Assembly: GCA_016271365.2 (NCBI GenBank)
Contig: CM057456.1
Coordinates: 606,675,501-606,739,500 of the forward strand
Direction: 5' to 3'
Source of the DNA: Neoceratodus forsteri
Lineage: Eukaryota; Chordata; Ceratodontiformes; Ceratodontidae
DNA length: 64,000 nt
How positions within the stretch are numbered: position 1 is the first letter of the stretch; each line of letters starts with the position of its first letter. The notes beneath the pieces are model-generated. The model saw only the letters and a list, made by a program, of their open reading frames with translations. It was not told the origin of the DNA and searched no databases. This document shows positions 63,510-64,000 of the stretch, one piece after another. A program made the translations under genes and the position numbers.

Positions 63510-64000
63510 CTACAGCATGTAACCGACTCCCTCCAAGAGCTTCAGTGGGCCTAGAGGACCCCTAGCCCTATGCTTTGTGTAGCAATCTTTCACAGTACAT
63601 TTCAGAAATGCATATAGGGTGGGTGGTTGATGGCATTGTTGGTCACACAAATGTCCACAACAATTACAGGCACAATCTCTATACCACCCAGTCAGAGTCT
63701 CTCACATCTCATTTTCCATGGGGGCAAAATATTCCCTGAAATCAGGGGTAGGGAACTGTAACAAAAGTATGTTTTTTCTTCAAGAAAAGCCCCAAAAATC
63801 ACCACAGAGTATGTAAACCCCTCAGAGCTTCTGGGGGCCTTGCAGCCCCCAGACCCCCATGCTTTATGTAGCAATCTCTCACAATATATTTCAGAATATA
63901 TATAGGGTGGGTGGTTGATGGCATTCTTGGTCAGCCACTCATCTACAACAATTGCTGCGGCACACTCTATACCACCCACTCAGAGTCTCCCACAACTCAT
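63510..64000. repeat. ~290-bp tandem repeat reaching the window end
   Basis: GAGCTTC..TGGG.CCT (63536 and 63824), ATATAGGGTGGGTGGTTGATGG (63612 and 63900) and TATACCACCCA.TCAGAGTCTC (63679 and 63968) recur with 288-289-bp spacing. Copy 2 is cut by the window edge. Identity is roughly 80-85%. Confidence 0.88.

Overview
This is a vertebrate-type, intron-poor, repeat-dominated stretch. I found no confident host exon, tRNA or rRNA. Almost everything recognisable is mobile DNA in several age layers: esterase-ORF1 LINEs of the CR1/L2 group, a second L2-like LINE group, one L1/Tx1-like LINE, a Gmr1-like LTR retrotransposon, a probable Penelope-like element with hammerhead-ribozyme-like repeats, fold-back elements and TIR DNA transposons. 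This mixture, and the LINE 3' ends closing on repeated TTTCTATG, suggest a large repeat-rich genome such as a caecilian or other amphibian. Lungfish, cartilaginous fish or tuatara are not excluded, so species assignment is low confidence.

Layout. 1-4.4 kb: LINE debris, a 28-bp minisatellite, a GC-rich TIR element (2.11-2.97 kb) and microsatellites. 4.4-15.2 kb: a decayed Gmr1-like LTR element in order candidate LTR, Gag with SCAN-like capsid end, integrase, reverse transcriptase. It is interrupted by a 2.9-kb insertion with 17-bp target duplications (LINE fragment plus Penelope-like unit, 7.77-10.67 kb), by a small LINE tail, and by a 1.9-kb TIR element (11.2-13.15 kb) that carries a LINE fragment and a 437-bp palindrome. 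A 1.25-kb integrase-RT segment is then repeated in tandem (13.56-15.18 kb) without those insertions.

15.2-33.3 kb: four LINE bodies. One (minus, 15.18-17.82) has lost its tail; the next (minus, 17.96-19.64) belongs to another LINE group; one (plus, 20.36-22.84) is the best preserved; and one long minus element (25.1-32.5) is split by a younger minus element (25.62-28.90). Upstream of the split element lie tandem arrays resembling LINE 5' monomers. 33.5-47.4 kb: an old L2-like LINE (plus) is cut into pieces by an esterase-ORF1 LINE (36.56-40.23), an A-tailed retroposed insert with 13-bp target duplications (41.99-42.61) and an L1/Tx1-like LINE with 14-bp target duplications (43.08-46.90).

47.4-64 kb: LINE fragments on both strands, a GC-rich probable DNA transposon, two small fold-back elements, a palindrome of inverted tandem units (58.3-58.7), a 298-bp satellite in which each unit is itself a hairpin (58.7-59.55), a ~100-bp tandem array, a hAT-like 5' end with a CpG-rich stretch, a perfect 53-bp palindrome, and a 290-bp tandem repeat running off the window end. 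No operon-like cooperation exists here; the relationships are nesting order and shared ancestry.
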